The translations under genes were made by a program, and so were the position numbers. Below, piece by piece: positions 7,075 through 15,450 of a DNA stretch of 64,000 nucleotides (the first letter of the stretch is position 1; every line of letters begins with the position of its first letter). The notes under the pieces were generated by a model. It made no database searches. It was not told the DNA's origin and worked only from the letters and a program-made list of their open reading frames with translations. The DNA comes from Hymenobacter sediminis (lineage in GTDB: Bacteria > Bacteroidota > Bacteroidia > Cytophagales > Hymenobacteraceae), in contig NZ_QKNS01000012.1 in assembly GCF_003231285.1 (NCBI RefSeq), positions 35,046 through 99,045 of the forward strand, in the 5' to 3' direction.

Positions 7075-9405
7075 GTGGATACCATACCCCATCACCACCC
7101 CGCGCCGGCGGAGCCGGCCCAGCCCGCGGCCCCCACCGGCGGGACCCAGACGGCTACCCTCAACATCGAGGGCATGACCTGCGCTTCCTGCTCCAACTTC
7201 GTGGAGAAGGCCCTCAACCGCACGCCCGGCGTGCAGCGGGCCACCGTCAACCTGGCCAGCGAAAAGGCCACGGTGGAGTACCTGCCGGGCCAGATTGACC
7301 GCGCGGGCCTCAAGGCCGCCGTGGAGCAGGCCGGCTACGGCGTGCACGAGCCCGTGGCCCCGGCGTCGCCCAATGTGCTGGCCTCCGACCAGGAGCTGGA
7401 CGCGCGCAAAGCCCAGGCCTACCAGAAGCTGAAGCGCCGCTTTCAGGTGGCCGTGGCGCTGGCCGTGGTCATCATGCCGCTGAGCATGCTCATGCTCTGG
7501 CCGGCGCTGATGAGCCGCATCTCCATGCCCCTGCTGAACTACGTGCTGCTGGCCCTGACCCTGCCGGTGCTCTTCTACAGCGGTCGCGAGTTTTACGTGT
7601 CGGCCTGGAACGGCTTCAAGCACCGCACCGCCAGCATGGACACGCTCATTGCCGTGGGCACGGGCGCGGCCTTTGGCTACAGCCTGGCCGCCACGCTGAT
7701 TCCGCACTGGTTTATGCAGCACGGCATTATGCCCGAGGTCTACTACGACACCACGGCCACCATCATTGCCCTGATTCTGCTGGGCAAGGTGCTGGAGAGC
7801 CGGGCCAAGACCAAGACGTCGGCGGCTATTAAAGCCCTGATGGGCCTGCAGGCCAAGACGGCCCGCGTGGTGCGAGGCGGTCAGGAAGTGGACGTGCCGA
7901 TTGAAGACGTGGTGATTGGCGACGAAGTGCTGGTGCGGCCCGGCGAGAAGGTGGCCACCGACGGCGTGCTGCTCGCCGGCCACTCGGCCGTGGACGAGAG
8001 CATGCTCACGGGCGAGAGCCTGCCGGTGGAGAAAAAAGAAGGTGACACCGTGTTCGGGGCCACGCTCAACAAAACCGGCTCCTTCCGCTTCCGCGTCAGC
8101 AAGGTGGGCTCGGAAACGATGCTGGCCCAGATTGTGAAGCTGGTGGAGGAAGCCCAGGGCAGCCGGGCCCCCATCCAGCAGCTGGCCGACAAGGTCAGCG
8201 CCGTGTTTGTGCCGGTGGTCATCATGATTGCCATCAGCACGTTTATCCTCTGGTTTGATTTCGCCCCCGACGCCTCGCGCCTGCCGCTGGCGCTGGTCAA
8301 CTTCGTGGCCGTGCTCATCATTGCCTGCCCCTGCGCGCTGGGCCTGGCCACGCCCACGGCCATCATGGTGGGCACCGGCAAGGGCGCCGAGCACGGCGTG
8401 CTGATTCGCAACGCTGAAGCGCTGGAAAAAGCCGAGAAGGTAACCACCGTGCTGCTCGACAAAACCGGCACCATTACCCGCGGCGAGCCCAGCGTCACCG
8501 ATTTCCTGCCCACCGCCGGCGCCAACCCGGCCCAGCTGCTGCCGCGGCTGGCCGCCGTGGAGCGGCAGAGCGAGCACCCGCTGGCCGAAGCCGTGGTGCG
8601 CTACGCCGACGCGCAGGGCGCCGCGCCGCTCCCAGCCACGGGCTTCCGCGCGTTCGAGGGACGGGGCGCCGGCGCCACCGTGGACGGCCAGGCCTACCTG
8701 CTGGGCAACCGCCGCTTGCTCGACGAGCACCAGGTAGCCGTATCGGCCGCCACCGAGCAGGCCGCTACCCGGCTGCTCAGCGAGGCCAAGACGGTGCTCT
8801 ACGCCGCCACCGGCGGGCAGGTCGTGGCCCTGATTGGGGTGGCCGACACCGTGCGCGAGTCCAGCCGGGCCGCCATCCAGGCCCTGCAGGCCGAGGGCAT
8901 CGAGGTGGTGATGATGACCGGCGACAACCCGCAGACGGCCGCCAAGGTGGCCGAGCAGGTGGGCATCACGCGCTACTTCGCCGAGGTGCTGCCCGCCGAC
9001 AAGGCCGGCAAGGTGAAGCAGCTGCAGGCCGAGGGCCGCACCGTGGCCATGGTGGGCGACGGCATCAACGACGCCCCGGCGCTGGCCCAGGCCGACATTG
9101 GCCTGGCGATGGGCGGCGGAACGGACGTGGCCATGGAAGCGGCCGGCATCACCCTGATGCGCTCCGACCTGCAGGGCGTGGTCACGGCCATGGACCTCTC
9201 GCGCCAAACCATGCGCACCATCAAGCAGAACCTGTTCTTTGCCTTCATCTACAACACGCTGGGCATTCCGATCGCGGCCGGCTTGCTGTACCCGCTCACC
9301 GGCTGGTTGCTCTCGCCCATGCTGGCCGCCGGCGCCATGGCCCTGAGCTCGGTGTCGGTGCTGACCAACTCCTTGCGCCTGCGCGGCTACAAGCGGACGG
9401 CCTAG
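7075..9405 (+). CDS. copA: Copper-translocating P1B-type ATPase
   Basis: A start at GTG 7075 is chosen because upstream codons are Arg-rich and lower in GC; ATG 7000 is an alternative. The product is about 776 residues. It has one N-terminal HMA domain with GMTCASC (about 33-39), transmembrane helices, the phosphatase motif TGES, the ion-path motif CPC (about 418-420), the phosphorylation site DKTGT (about 462-466), and MVGDGINDAPAL in the P domain. CPC with HMA GMTCxxC is the P1B-1 type that exports Cu(I)/Ag(I) from the cytoplasm to the periplasm using ATP. Downstream come a cupredoxin and an HMA-AraC regulator, forming a copper unit. Confidence 0.95.
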   Translation: MDTIPHHHPAPAEPAQPAAPTGGTQTATLNIEGMTCASCSNFVEKALNRTPGVQRATVNLASEKATVEYLPGQIDRAGLKAAVEQAGYGVHEPVAPASPNVLASDQELDARKAQAYQKLKRRFQVAVALAVVIMPLSMLMLWPALMSRISMPLLNYVLLALTLPVLFYSGREFYVSAWNGFKHRTASMDTLIAVGTGAAFGYSLAATLIPHWFMQHGIMPEVYYDTTATIIALILLGKVLESRAKTKTSAAIKALMGLQAKTARVVRGGQEVDVPIEDVVIGDEVLVRPGEKVATDGVLLAGHSAVDESMLTGESLPVEKKEGDTVFGATLNKTGSFRFRVSKVGSETMLAQIVKLVEEAQGSRAPIQQLADKVSAVFVPVVIMIAISTFILWFDFAPDASRLPLALVNFVAVLIIACPCALGLATPTAIMVGTGKGAEHGVLIRNAEALEKAEKVTTVLLDKTGTITRGEPSVTDFLPTAGANPAQLLPRLAAVERQSEHPLAEAVVRYADAQGAAPLPATGFRAFEGRGAGATVDGQAYLLGNRRLLDEHQVAVSAATEQAATRLLSEAKTVLYAATGGQVVALIGVADTVRESSRAAIQALQAEGIEVVMMTGDNPQTAAKVAEQVGITRYFAEVLPADKAGKVKQLQAEGRTVAMVGDGINDAPALAQADIGLAMGGGTDVAMEAAGITLMRSDLQGVVTAMDLSRQTMRTIKQNLFFAFIYNTLGIPIAAGLLYPLTGWLLSPMLAAGAMALSSVSVLTNSLRLRGYKRTA

Positions 9406-9445
9406 GGCCGGCGGTAATGTTCTTTCCCTTTTGTTTCTTCTTCTG

Positions 9446-9823
9446 ATGGATACGACGCAGATAATCGTGACGCTGGTGGGCGTGGGCCTGCTGGGCTTCG
9501 TGGGCTGGTTTTTCTTTCTGGCTCCGCACCGGGTGGCCGCGGCGGTTTCCAGCTCGGCCGGCATTCAGCAGGTCGACATCGTGGTGAAGGGCGGCTACTC
9601 GCCCAACGTTATTGAGGTGGAGCACGGCAAGCCCGTGCAGCTCAACTTCTACCGCGACGAGGAAAACTCCTGCTCCGAGGAGCTGCTGCTGCCCGACTTC
9701 AACATCCGGCGCGAGCTGGCGCCGTTTAAAACCACGGCCATTGAGTTTTTGCCCCAGCAAGCGGGTACCTTTGAGTTTACCTGCGGCATGCACATGCTGC
9801 GGGGCAGCCTGGTCGTAAAATGA
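9446..9823 (+). CDS. Membrane-anchored cupredoxin-domain protein
   Basis: ATG 9446 gives 125 residues: a single N-terminal transmembrane helix (about 6-27) and a cupredoxin-like beta domain. The motif near the C-terminus, FEFTCGMHMLRGSLVV, supplies Cys, His and Met ligands as in type-1 or related copper sites; an upstream Cys (ENSCSEELLLPDF) also belongs to this family pattern. It begins 40 bp after copA and overlaps the AraC gene by 4 bp (ATGA), so it is part of the copA transcript. The likely role is to accept copper in the periplasm after export. Confidence 0.82.
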   Translation: MDTTQIIVTLVGVGLLGFVGWFFFLAPHRVAAAVSSSAGIQQVDIVVKGGYSPNVIEVEHGKPVQLNFYRDEENSCSEELLLPDFNIRRELAPFKTTAIEFLPQQAGTFEFTCGMHMLRGSLVVK

Positions 9824-10455
9824 TGATGATGCCGCAGTCCGCCACGTCCGTGTTGCCCGCTCCCGCGGCCGGGGGCGTGCGCCTGTCCATCCGGAACATG
9901 GTGTGCCCCCGCTGCCTGCGCGTGGTGCAGCGCGAGCTGGAAAAGGCCGGGCTGCTGGTGGACGCCGTGGCCCTGGGCGCGGCCAACGTGCGCACCGCCG
10001 ACGGTAGCCCCGTGGACGAGCAGCGGGTGCAGGAGGCGCTGCAGGCGTACGGCTTTGCCCTGGTCGAAGACCCGCGCGACCAGCTCATCGAGCAGGTAAA
10101 AGCCGTGGTGGTGGAGCTGGTGCACTACACGCCGGCCGAGCAGCAGCCGTTTCACACCTACTCGCACTACATCAGCGAGCGGGTGGGCCGCTCGTACGCG
10201 TACCTGTCGCACCAGTTCTCCGTGCGCGAGGGGCTCACGCTGGAGAAATACATCATCCGCCAAAAAGTGGAGCGGGCCAAGGAGTTGCTCAGCTACCAGG
10301 ACGAAAACGTGGCCAGCGTGGCCAAGCGGCTCGGCTACAGCAGCGCGGCCCACCTGACGAACCAGTTTCGGCAGGTCACGGGCATGTCGCCCTCGGATTA
10401 CCAGCGGCTGGGGCCGGGCAGCGCTGGGCGCCTGAGCCTGGCCGAGCTCACGTAG
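9820..10455 (+). CDS. AraC-family regulator with N-terminal HMA-like metal domain
   Basis: Protein of 211 residues. Residues about 20-82 look like an HMA ferredoxin fold: RLSIRNMVCPRCLRVVQREL gives the MxCxxC loop, and the spacing to VEDPRDQLIEQV matches HMA length. Residues about 100-205 are an AraC DNA-binding domain with two HTH motifs (LSHQFSVREGLTLEKYII, and VAKRLGYSSAAHLTNQFRQV followed by GMSPSDYQRL). The fusion implies direct metal sensing and control of copA and neighbours. It is translationally coupled to the cupredoxin gene. This is a different design from MerR/CueR sensors. Confidence 0.85.
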   Translation: MMMMPQSATSVLPAPAAGGVRLSIRNMVCPRCLRVVQRELEKAGLLVDAVALGAANVRTADGSPVDEQRVQEALQAYGFALVEDPRDQLIEQVKAVVVELVHYTPAEQQPFHTYSHYISERVGRSYAYLSHQFSVREGLTLEKYIIRQKVERAKELLSYQDENVASVAKRLGYSSAAHLTNQFRQVTGMSPSDYQRLGPGSAGRLSLAELT

Positions 10456-10466
10456 GGCCCTGCGCT

Positions 10467-10480
10467 GGAAACTTTGCAAG
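10467..10480 (+). promoter_or_regulatory. Shared 14-bp element before DUF305 gene (copy 2)
   Basis: GGAAACTTTGCAAG lies 93 bp before the DUF305 ATG. Closely similar elements occur at 6900-6913 (GGAAATTATGTAAG) and 12348-12361 (GGAAATTATGCAAG). It is a candidate binding site for the AraC-type regulator or a shared promoter part. Confidence 0.45.
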
Positions 10481-10572
10481 GGTTTCGGGCCAATCGTGCG
10501 CAAACGGACACTGTACTCCGCCGTTTAGCCTGGGTAACGTTTTTGTTGCCGACGCTTTAAACCCCCGTTGCT

Positions 10573-11202
10573 ATGCTTCGCTCCCTTCGCCTCCCCCTGC
10601 TGGCTTGCCTGCTGGCCTTCACTACCCTGACCGCGTGTAACAAGGACGATTCCGACGGCCTGAAAGTGCAGGCCCACGACGACAACGTCTTCATGCGCAT
10701 GATGCACGACATGATGACGCAGATGATGGCCATGACCAAGACCCAGGACCCGGACAACGACTTCGCCATGATGATGAAGATGCACCACCAGGGCGCCATC
10801 ACCATGAGCCAGGAGGAGCTGCGCAGCGGCAAGGACGCCGACATGAAGCAGATGGCCCAGACCATCATCACCAAGCAGCAGGCCGAAATCCAGCAGCTCG
10901 ACGCGTTTCTCAGCAGCCACCCCGCCCACGCCCCGGCCGTGCCCGAGTTCGACATGAAGCAAATGGAGAGCATGGAGCGCATGATGCAGGCCAACGACTT
11001 GCGGCCGCTCACCGGCGACATTGACTACGACTTTGCCCAGCTCATGGTCGACCACCACCGCAGCGCCATGGAAAACTCCCAGGCGGAAATCGAGTACGGC
11101 CGCGAGAATGCCATGAAAACGCTGGCCCACAACATCATCGACGACCAGGAAATGGAAATCAAGGACTTGCAGGCCTGGCTGCTGGCTCACAAGAAGTTCT
11201 AA
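10573..11202 (+). CDS. DUF305 lipoprotein
   Basis: Protein of 209 residues: lipoprotein signal with lipobox TLTAC (Cys about residue 22), Met/Asp/His-rich N-terminal part (RMMHDMMTQMMAMTK) and two DUF305 halves with KMHHQGAITMSQEELRSG and VDHHRSAMENSQAEIEYG. Each half ends in an Ile/Gln helix (KQQAEIQQLDAF and DDQEMEIKDLQAW). It is probably a cell-surface or periplasmic copper-binding protein. A strong terminator follows at 11226. Compared with the copy at 4127 it is shorter and lacks the Thr-rich linker. Confidence 0.88.
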   Translation: MLRSLRLPLLACLLAFTTLTACNKDDSDGLKVQAHDDNVFMRMMHDMMTQMMAMTKTQDPDNDFAMMMKMHHQGAITMSQEELRSGKDADMKQMAQTIITKQQAEIQQLDAFLSSHPAHAPAVPEFDMKQMESMERMMQANDLRPLTGDIDYDFAQLMVDHHRSAMENSQAEIEYGRENAMKTLAHNIIDDQEMEIKDLQAWLLAHKKF

Positions 11203-11225
11203 CCGTTTTCCTTCCCCACTAGCTA

Positions 11226-11254
11226 AGAGCGGCTTTGAGAAAAGCCGCTCTTTT
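11226..11254 (+). terminator. Rho-independent terminator
   Basis: Perfect 11-bp stem AGAGCGGCTTT / AAAGCCGCTCT with a GAGA loop and a following T run, 24 bp after the DUF305 stop. It separates this gene from the DUF4396 gene. Confidence 0.85.
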
Positions 11255-11295
11255 CCTGTTCCCGCCATTTCCCTTTCTACCCTACTGCCCCGCTG

Positions 11296-12303
11296 ATGCA
11301 CGCCATGAATACGCCCCTGTTTCCCGAGTACCTGCTGTGGGTGTGGTTTGCCCTGACGGCCCTGTCCGTGGCCTACGTGGCCTGGGACCTGTTTACCAGC
11401 ACCCCGGAGATGAAGGTGATGAAGTACGGCTGGGTGCTGGTGACGCTCTACACCGGCCCTGTGGGGCTGCTGATTTACTGGTTTTCCTGCCGGGAGCCGG
11501 CGCCCGGTACACACGAGCAGTTCGTGGCCCCCATGTGGAAGCAGGCGGTGGGCTCCACCATTCACTGCGCGGCCGGCGACGCCACGGGCATCATCGTGGC
11601 CGCGGCCATCACCGGCTACTTCCGGCTGCGCATGGGCATGGACATCTGGGTGGAGTACCTGGCCGGCTTCGTCTTCGGCTTGTTCATCTTCCAGGCCCTG
11701 TTCATGAAGGACATGATGCGCATGAGCTACGGCCAGGCCTTGCGCGAATCCTTTCTGCCGGAGTGGATGTCGATGAACGCCATGATGGCCGGCATGCTGC
11801 CCACGATGGTCATCCTGATGAGCCGCGACATGCGGGCCATGGAAGCCACCTCGCCCTGGTTCTGGGCGGTGATGTCGGCCGCGACGCTGGTGGGCGTGGT
11901 CGTGTCGTACCCGGTGAACTACTGGCTGGTTAAAAACCGGCTCAAGCACGGCATGGGCACCGAGCGGGCCTTGGGCAAAGGCGGGGCCTCCCGGGAAGAG
12001 GTAAGTCCGGCTGCGCCTGCAGGGCGTCCAATGGCCGGTATGCACCACGCGGCGCCCGCTGATCCAGCCGCTTCCCTTCACGCCGGGCACACGATGGCCG
12101 CGTCCGCCCACGATATGCCGGGTATGGCGATGGGCGGTGGGCAACAAGTGTCCAGCGGGCGCAAGGCCGTGGTCACGGTGCTTACCCTGCTGATGCTGGC
12201 GGTGGGCTACTGGCTGGCGGCGCGCTACGGCGACTTGTCCATGCGCCCCGGCGAGCCCATGATGGACATGCCCGGTATGGCGATGCCCGGGCACCGGATG
12301 TGA
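11296..12303 (+). CDS. DUF4396 multi-pass membrane protein with Met/His-rich linker
   Basis: Protein of 335 residues. The family signature STIHCAAGDATGIIVAAAIT is present (about 95-114). About five to six transmembrane helices fill residues 10-215, with Met-rich elements (KDMMRMSYG, MNAMMAGMLP). A Met/His linker (MAGMHHAAP, SLHAGHTMAAS, MPGMAMGGG) precedes a last helix (about 292-310) and a Met-rich tail (MDMPGMAMPGHRM). DUF4396 is found with copper genes; its reaction is unknown. The Met/His segments suggest Cu(I) handling on the periplasmic side. The start could also be Met 4. Confidence 0.85.
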   Translation: MHAMNTPLFPEYLLWVWFALTALSVAYVAWDLFTSTPEMKVMKYGWVLVTLYTGPVGLLIYWFSCREPAPGTHEQFVAPMWKQAVGSTIHCAAGDATGIIVAAAITGYFRLRMGMDIWVEYLAGFVFGLFIFQALFMKDMMRMSYGQALRESFLPEWMSMNAMMAGMLPTMVILMSRDMRAMEATSPWFWAVMSAATLVGVVVSYPVNYWLVKNRLKHGMGTERALGKGGASREEVSPAAPAGRPMAGMHHAAPADPAASLHAGHTMAASAHDMPGMAMGGGQQVSSGRKAVVTVLTLLMLAVGYWLAARYGDLSMRPGEPMMDMPGMAMPGHRM

Positions 12304-12347
12304 CGGTGCCGCGGCGGCCCGCCAGCTCCCCTGGCTAGCGTTACACC

Positions 12348-12361
12348 GGAAATTATGCAAG
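12348..12361 (+). promoter_or_regulatory. Shared 14-bp element before DUF305 gene (copy 3)
   Basis: GGAAATTATGCAAG, 79 bp before the next DUF305 ATG. It differs by one base from the copy at 6900 and by two from the copy at 10467. Confidence 0.45.
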
Positions 12362-12440
12362 CCAATGGCGGTTTTGATGTAGAACCAAGCGGGCTAAGCT
12401 CGACGTTTCTGAGGTGTTGTTTCCACCTCGTACCCTCCCC

Positions 12441-13055
12441 ATGACCCGTTACCTACGCCTGCCCCTGCTGTGTCTTCTCGCGCTGGGACTCTTCTTGACC
12501 GCCTGCAAGAAGGACCACGACATGGACGACATGAACCACGAGAGTCCCTACATGAAAATCATGATGGACATGATGACGCAGATGGACGCGCAGGCCAAGA
12601 CCCAGGACCCGGACCACGACTTTGCCGCGCAGATGGTGCTGCACCACGAGGCCGCCATCCAGATGGCCCAGGAAGAGCTGCGCACCGGCTCGAACCAGGA
12701 AATGAAAACCCTTGCCCAGGACATCATCACCAAGCAGCAGGGAGAGATTGGGCAGTTCAACGCCTTTCTGGGCAGCCACCAGCCGCAAACGCCGCTGGTG
12801 CCGCAGTTCACCCAGCTGCAGAAAACCAACATGGACCGCATGATGGCCGCCAGTGACGCGCGCACGATGATGGGCCGGCCGGATTACGACTTCGCCCAGC
12901 TCATGGTCGACCACCACCAGGCGGCCATTGACAACTCCGAAGCCTTGCTGCAGCACGGCCGCCAGAGCACGACCCGCGCCCTGGCCCAGGCCATCATTAC
13001 CGACCAGCGCCAGGAAATTGCAACCCTGCAGAATTGGCTAACCCGCAACCGGTAG
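12441..13055 (+). CDS. DUF305 lipoprotein
   Basis: ATG 12441 gives 204 residues with a lipoprotein signal (lipobox FLTAC). The mature part starts KKDHDMDDMNHE and has two DUF305 halves: VLHHEAAIQMAQEELRTG and VDHHQAAIDNSEALLQHG. It is closest to the copy at 10573 (same length, same KTQDPDxDFA linker and the same YDFAQLMVDHH block), which points to a local duplication around the DUF4396 gene. The role is inferred as copper binding. A terminator lies 19 bp downstream. Confidence 0.88.
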   Translation: MTRYLRLPLLCLLALGLFLTACKKDHDMDDMNHESPYMKIMMDMMTQMDAQAKTQDPDHDFAAQMVLHHEAAIQMAQEELRTGSNQEMKTLAQDIITKQQGEIGQFNAFLGSHQPQTPLVPQFTQLQKTNMDRMMAASDARTMMGRPDYDFAQLMVDHHQAAIDNSEALLQHGRQSTTRALAQAIITDQRQEIATLQNWLTRNR

Positions 13056-13073
13056 GCGCCGGCCGCTTTGGGG

Positions 13074-13104
13074 AAAGGCAGCTCCGCCCGAGCTGCCTTT
13101 TTCG
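13074..13104 (+). terminator. Rho-independent terminator
   Basis: Stem AAAGGCAGCTC / GAGCTGCCTTT with a 5-base loop and a following T run, just after the third DUF305 gene and before the DUF6122 gene. Confidence 0.82.
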
Positions 13105-13130
13105 TTTTCGTCCTCTTGTACTGCGCCCCC

Positions 13131-13913
13131 ATGTATCCTTTCCCCGTGCTTTGCCTGCTCCGGTGTATCGCCGCCGGCCTGGCCCTGCTACTCGGTGGGT
13201 GCCGTTCTGCCGCACTCGTGCCCCGGTTTGCCGGCGCGGTCGGAGCCGCCCCGCCGCGGTCGGCGCCGCGCCCGGACTCGGCACGGGTGGTCGGCCCTGC
13301 GTTGCCTGCCAGCGCACCACGCTCGGTAGCGGTGCCAGTGCGGCCCCAGCCCCGGGTTGCGGACACGGAGAACTTTCGTCCCTCTACCCGGAAGCAGCAG
13401 GCGAGCCGGGTAGCCGAAAGGCCGTCTGACACCAGCACGGTGGCCGGCGATACCGCCACCCGGGCGGCGGCGTTGCGCGAGCCCCATCAGCCACCCGCCC
13501 GTCGGTTTTTCCGGGCGCAAACGCTGGTGCACTACAGCTTGCACTTTCTGTTTCCGGCGGTGCTGGCGCTGGTGCTGTTCCCCGCGATGTGGCCCGGCGC
13601 CTACTTCATCCTGCTGGCCACCATGCTCATCGACCTGGACCACCTGCTGGCCACCCCCGTCTTCGACCCCTTGCGCTGCAGTGTGGGGTATCATCCGCTG
13701 CACTCGTTTTATGCCATCCCGGTGTATGCGCTGCTGCTGCTGCTGCCCCCGCCGGTGAATATTATCGGCGTGGGCGTGCTCTTTCACTTGTTCACGGATA
13801 CGGTGGACTGCTTGTGGACTTTTCGCTACTGCCGCGCGTGCTACCTCAACGCCCGCATTCGGCCCGCGGTCGACTGGGTGCGGAAGCTGCTGGGCCGTAA
13901 GCAGGACGGATGA
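13131..13913 (+). CDS. DUF6122 membrane protein with lipoprotein-like N-terminal extension
   Basis: ATG 13131 gives 260 residues; earlier in-frame codons overlap the terminator. Residues 1-24 form a lipoprotein signal (LLLGGC). Residues about 25-125 are Pro/Ala/Arg-rich and look disordered. Residues about 130-245 are the DUF6122 domain: three or four hydrophobic helices with the motifs TMLIDLDHLLATPVFDP, GYHPLHS and FHLFTDTVDCLW. DUF6122 proteins are usually about 110 residues and consist only of this domain, so the long front part is unusual. Conserved His/Asp residues in the helices suggest a metal site or hydrolase fold; function unknown. Confidence 0.72.
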   Translation: MYPFPVLCLLRCIAAGLALLLGGCRSAALVPRFAGAVGAAPPRSAPRPDSARVVGPALPASAPRSVAVPVRPQPRVADTENFRPSTRKQQASRVAERPSDTSTVAGDTATRAAALREPHQPPARRFFRAQTLVHYSLHFLFPAVLALVLFPAMWPGAYFILLATMLIDLDHLLATPVFDPLRCSVGYHPLHSFYAIPVYALLLLLPPPVNIIGVGVLFHLFTDTVDCLWTFRYCRACYLNARIRPAVDWVRKLLGRKQDG

Positions 13914-14082
13914 CGCCGCTTTGGCAGCCGCGCCGCGACTTTGCGTCCGGAAGCGCCCCTGCCGGGGCTACGGGCACCGTTTTGTTAAGCGTTAAGGTGC
14001 CTGAATAGCTGGGTTTTTGGTCTCTGGTTGGGCGGTACGCAGGTTCTGTCCATCTTAGGGTTTTAATTCACCGTTCCGCGTT

Positions 14083-15333
14083 ATGTCCGCTGCGCTACCG
14101 TCCCTTATTCAGCAATACAAGGCCGATTCCGAGTCCGTTTACAACACCTGGTTCATCAACAACGAGGAGCGCCTGAAGGCTTTCCGCTCCATCCGGCGCG
14201 GGGTGCAGCAGGTGGTCAAGGACATCAAGGCGGGCAGCTTCGGCAACGACTTCAAGGGCACCTCGTTGGAGTTCGTGCTCAGCGTCATCAGCGAGCAGAA
14301 GCAGGTGTTTCAGGGCGCGGCCCACCCCTTCTACTGGAAGCCCAAGCTGCGCATTCCCGACATCTACGAGCACGAGGAGAACAAGCGTGCCTTCGGCCAG
14401 TTTCTGGAAAGCTGCCTGGCGGCCACCACCGAGCAGCAGCTGCTCAAAGAGATTGACCTGCTCGACCGCCGCAAAATCAAGGGGCTGGGCCCGGCCGTGG
14501 CCAGCATCCTGTATTTCCTGCACCCCACCTTGATGCCGCCTTTCAACACGGCCATCGTCAACGGCTTCAACGCCCTGTTCGGGGAGAAAATCAAGCTGGG
14601 CTCCTGGTCGGAGTACCTGCGCATGCGCGACCGGCTGCGCGACCTGAACCAGGAGCACCGCCAGCACCTGAGTCTCGATTACGGCGCCCTAAGCGGCCTG
14701 CTCTTCGACGTGGGTGTGAAGAAGATGATTGCCGGCGACCAGCAATTTGCCAGCGACGAGGACCGCGACAAGTACCAGCAGCAGGCCCGCAAGCGCCACC
14801 AGGAGGTGCAAACCGAGGCCCAGGAGGAAAACCAGCACACCGAGATGCAGCACCACCTGCTGCGCGTGGGCAAGGCCCTGGGCTGCGACGTGACGACGGC
14901 CATCAACGACCGCAACCGGATATGCGCCGGCCAGAAGCTCTCGTTTTTGTGCCTCGACCAGCACCCCGAGCTGCCCGTATCGGCCGAGGTGGCCACCACC
15001 ATCCGCCTGATTGACGTGGTGTGGTTTGCGCCCGGCACCAATCGCGTGGTAGCCGCTTTCGAAGTGGAGAAAAGCACCAGCATCTACAGCGGTATTCTAC
15101 GCCTGACGGATCTAGCCTTTTCCATGCCCGAGCACGAGACGGCCCTCTACCTGGTCGTACCCGACGCCCGCGAAAAGGAAGTGCAGGCGCAACTCTCGCG
15201 CCCGGCCATCCGCGCGGCTGGGGCCACCATTCGCTACATCCTGTTCTCGGAGCTGCGCCAGCACTGCGAGGCGCTGTGCAAGTTTGGCCATTCGCCGGAG
15301 GCCATGCTCAAGATTGCCCGGGCGGTGGCGTAG
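14083..15333 (+). CDS. Putative nuclease with helix-hairpin-helix domain (defence-like)
   Basis: Protein of 416 residues. The N-terminal part (about 85-210) resembles an HhH glycosylase-type fold: DRRKIKGLGPAVASILYFLH followed by PPFNTAIVNGFNALFG. A coiled, Gln/Glu-rich linker covers 215-255. The C-terminal part (about 255-400) has a restriction-endonuclease-like core: strand with IRLIDVVWF (Asp 311), then VVAAFEVEKSTSIYSG (Glu 327, Glu 329), a D..ExE variant of the PD-(D/E)xK pattern, and RLTDLAF. It may cut DNA, possibly damaged or modified DNA recognised by the HhH part (inference). It precedes another PD-(D/E)xK-like gene. Confidence 0.7.
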   Translation: MSAALPSLIQQYKADSESVYNTWFINNEERLKAFRSIRRGVQQVVKDIKAGSFGNDFKGTSLEFVLSVISEQKQVFQGAAHPFYWKPKLRIPDIYEHEENKRAFGQFLESCLAATTEQQLLKEIDLLDRRKIKGLGPAVASILYFLHPTLMPPFNTAIVNGFNALFGEKIKLGSWSEYLRMRDRLRDLNQEHRQHLSLDYGALSGLLFDVGVKKMIAGDQQFASDEDRDKYQQQARKRHQEVQTEAQEENQHTEMQHHLLRVGKALGCDVTTAINDRNRICAGQKLSFLCLDQHPELPVSAEVATTIRLIDVVWFAPGTNRVVAAFEVEKSTSIYSGILRLTDLAFSMPEHETALYLVVPDAREKEVQAQLSRPAIRAAGATIRYILFSELRQHCEALCKFGHSPEAMLKIARAVA

Positions 15334-15450
15334 CGTAGTGAAACAGCTTCACCCATGAAGCCGAACGCTAACGGCGAAGGTCATTGTTTTGTTGAAGGGG
15401 GTAGAAGTTGTTGATACCAATAGACCCTTCGACACAATTTACTTTACGCA

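Noticed and set aside
7060..9564. Very long open frame on the minus strand opposite copA
   Set aside because: Its product is His/Gly/Leu-rich low complexity, while the plus strand encodes a perfect P-type ATPase. It is an effect of high third-position GC.
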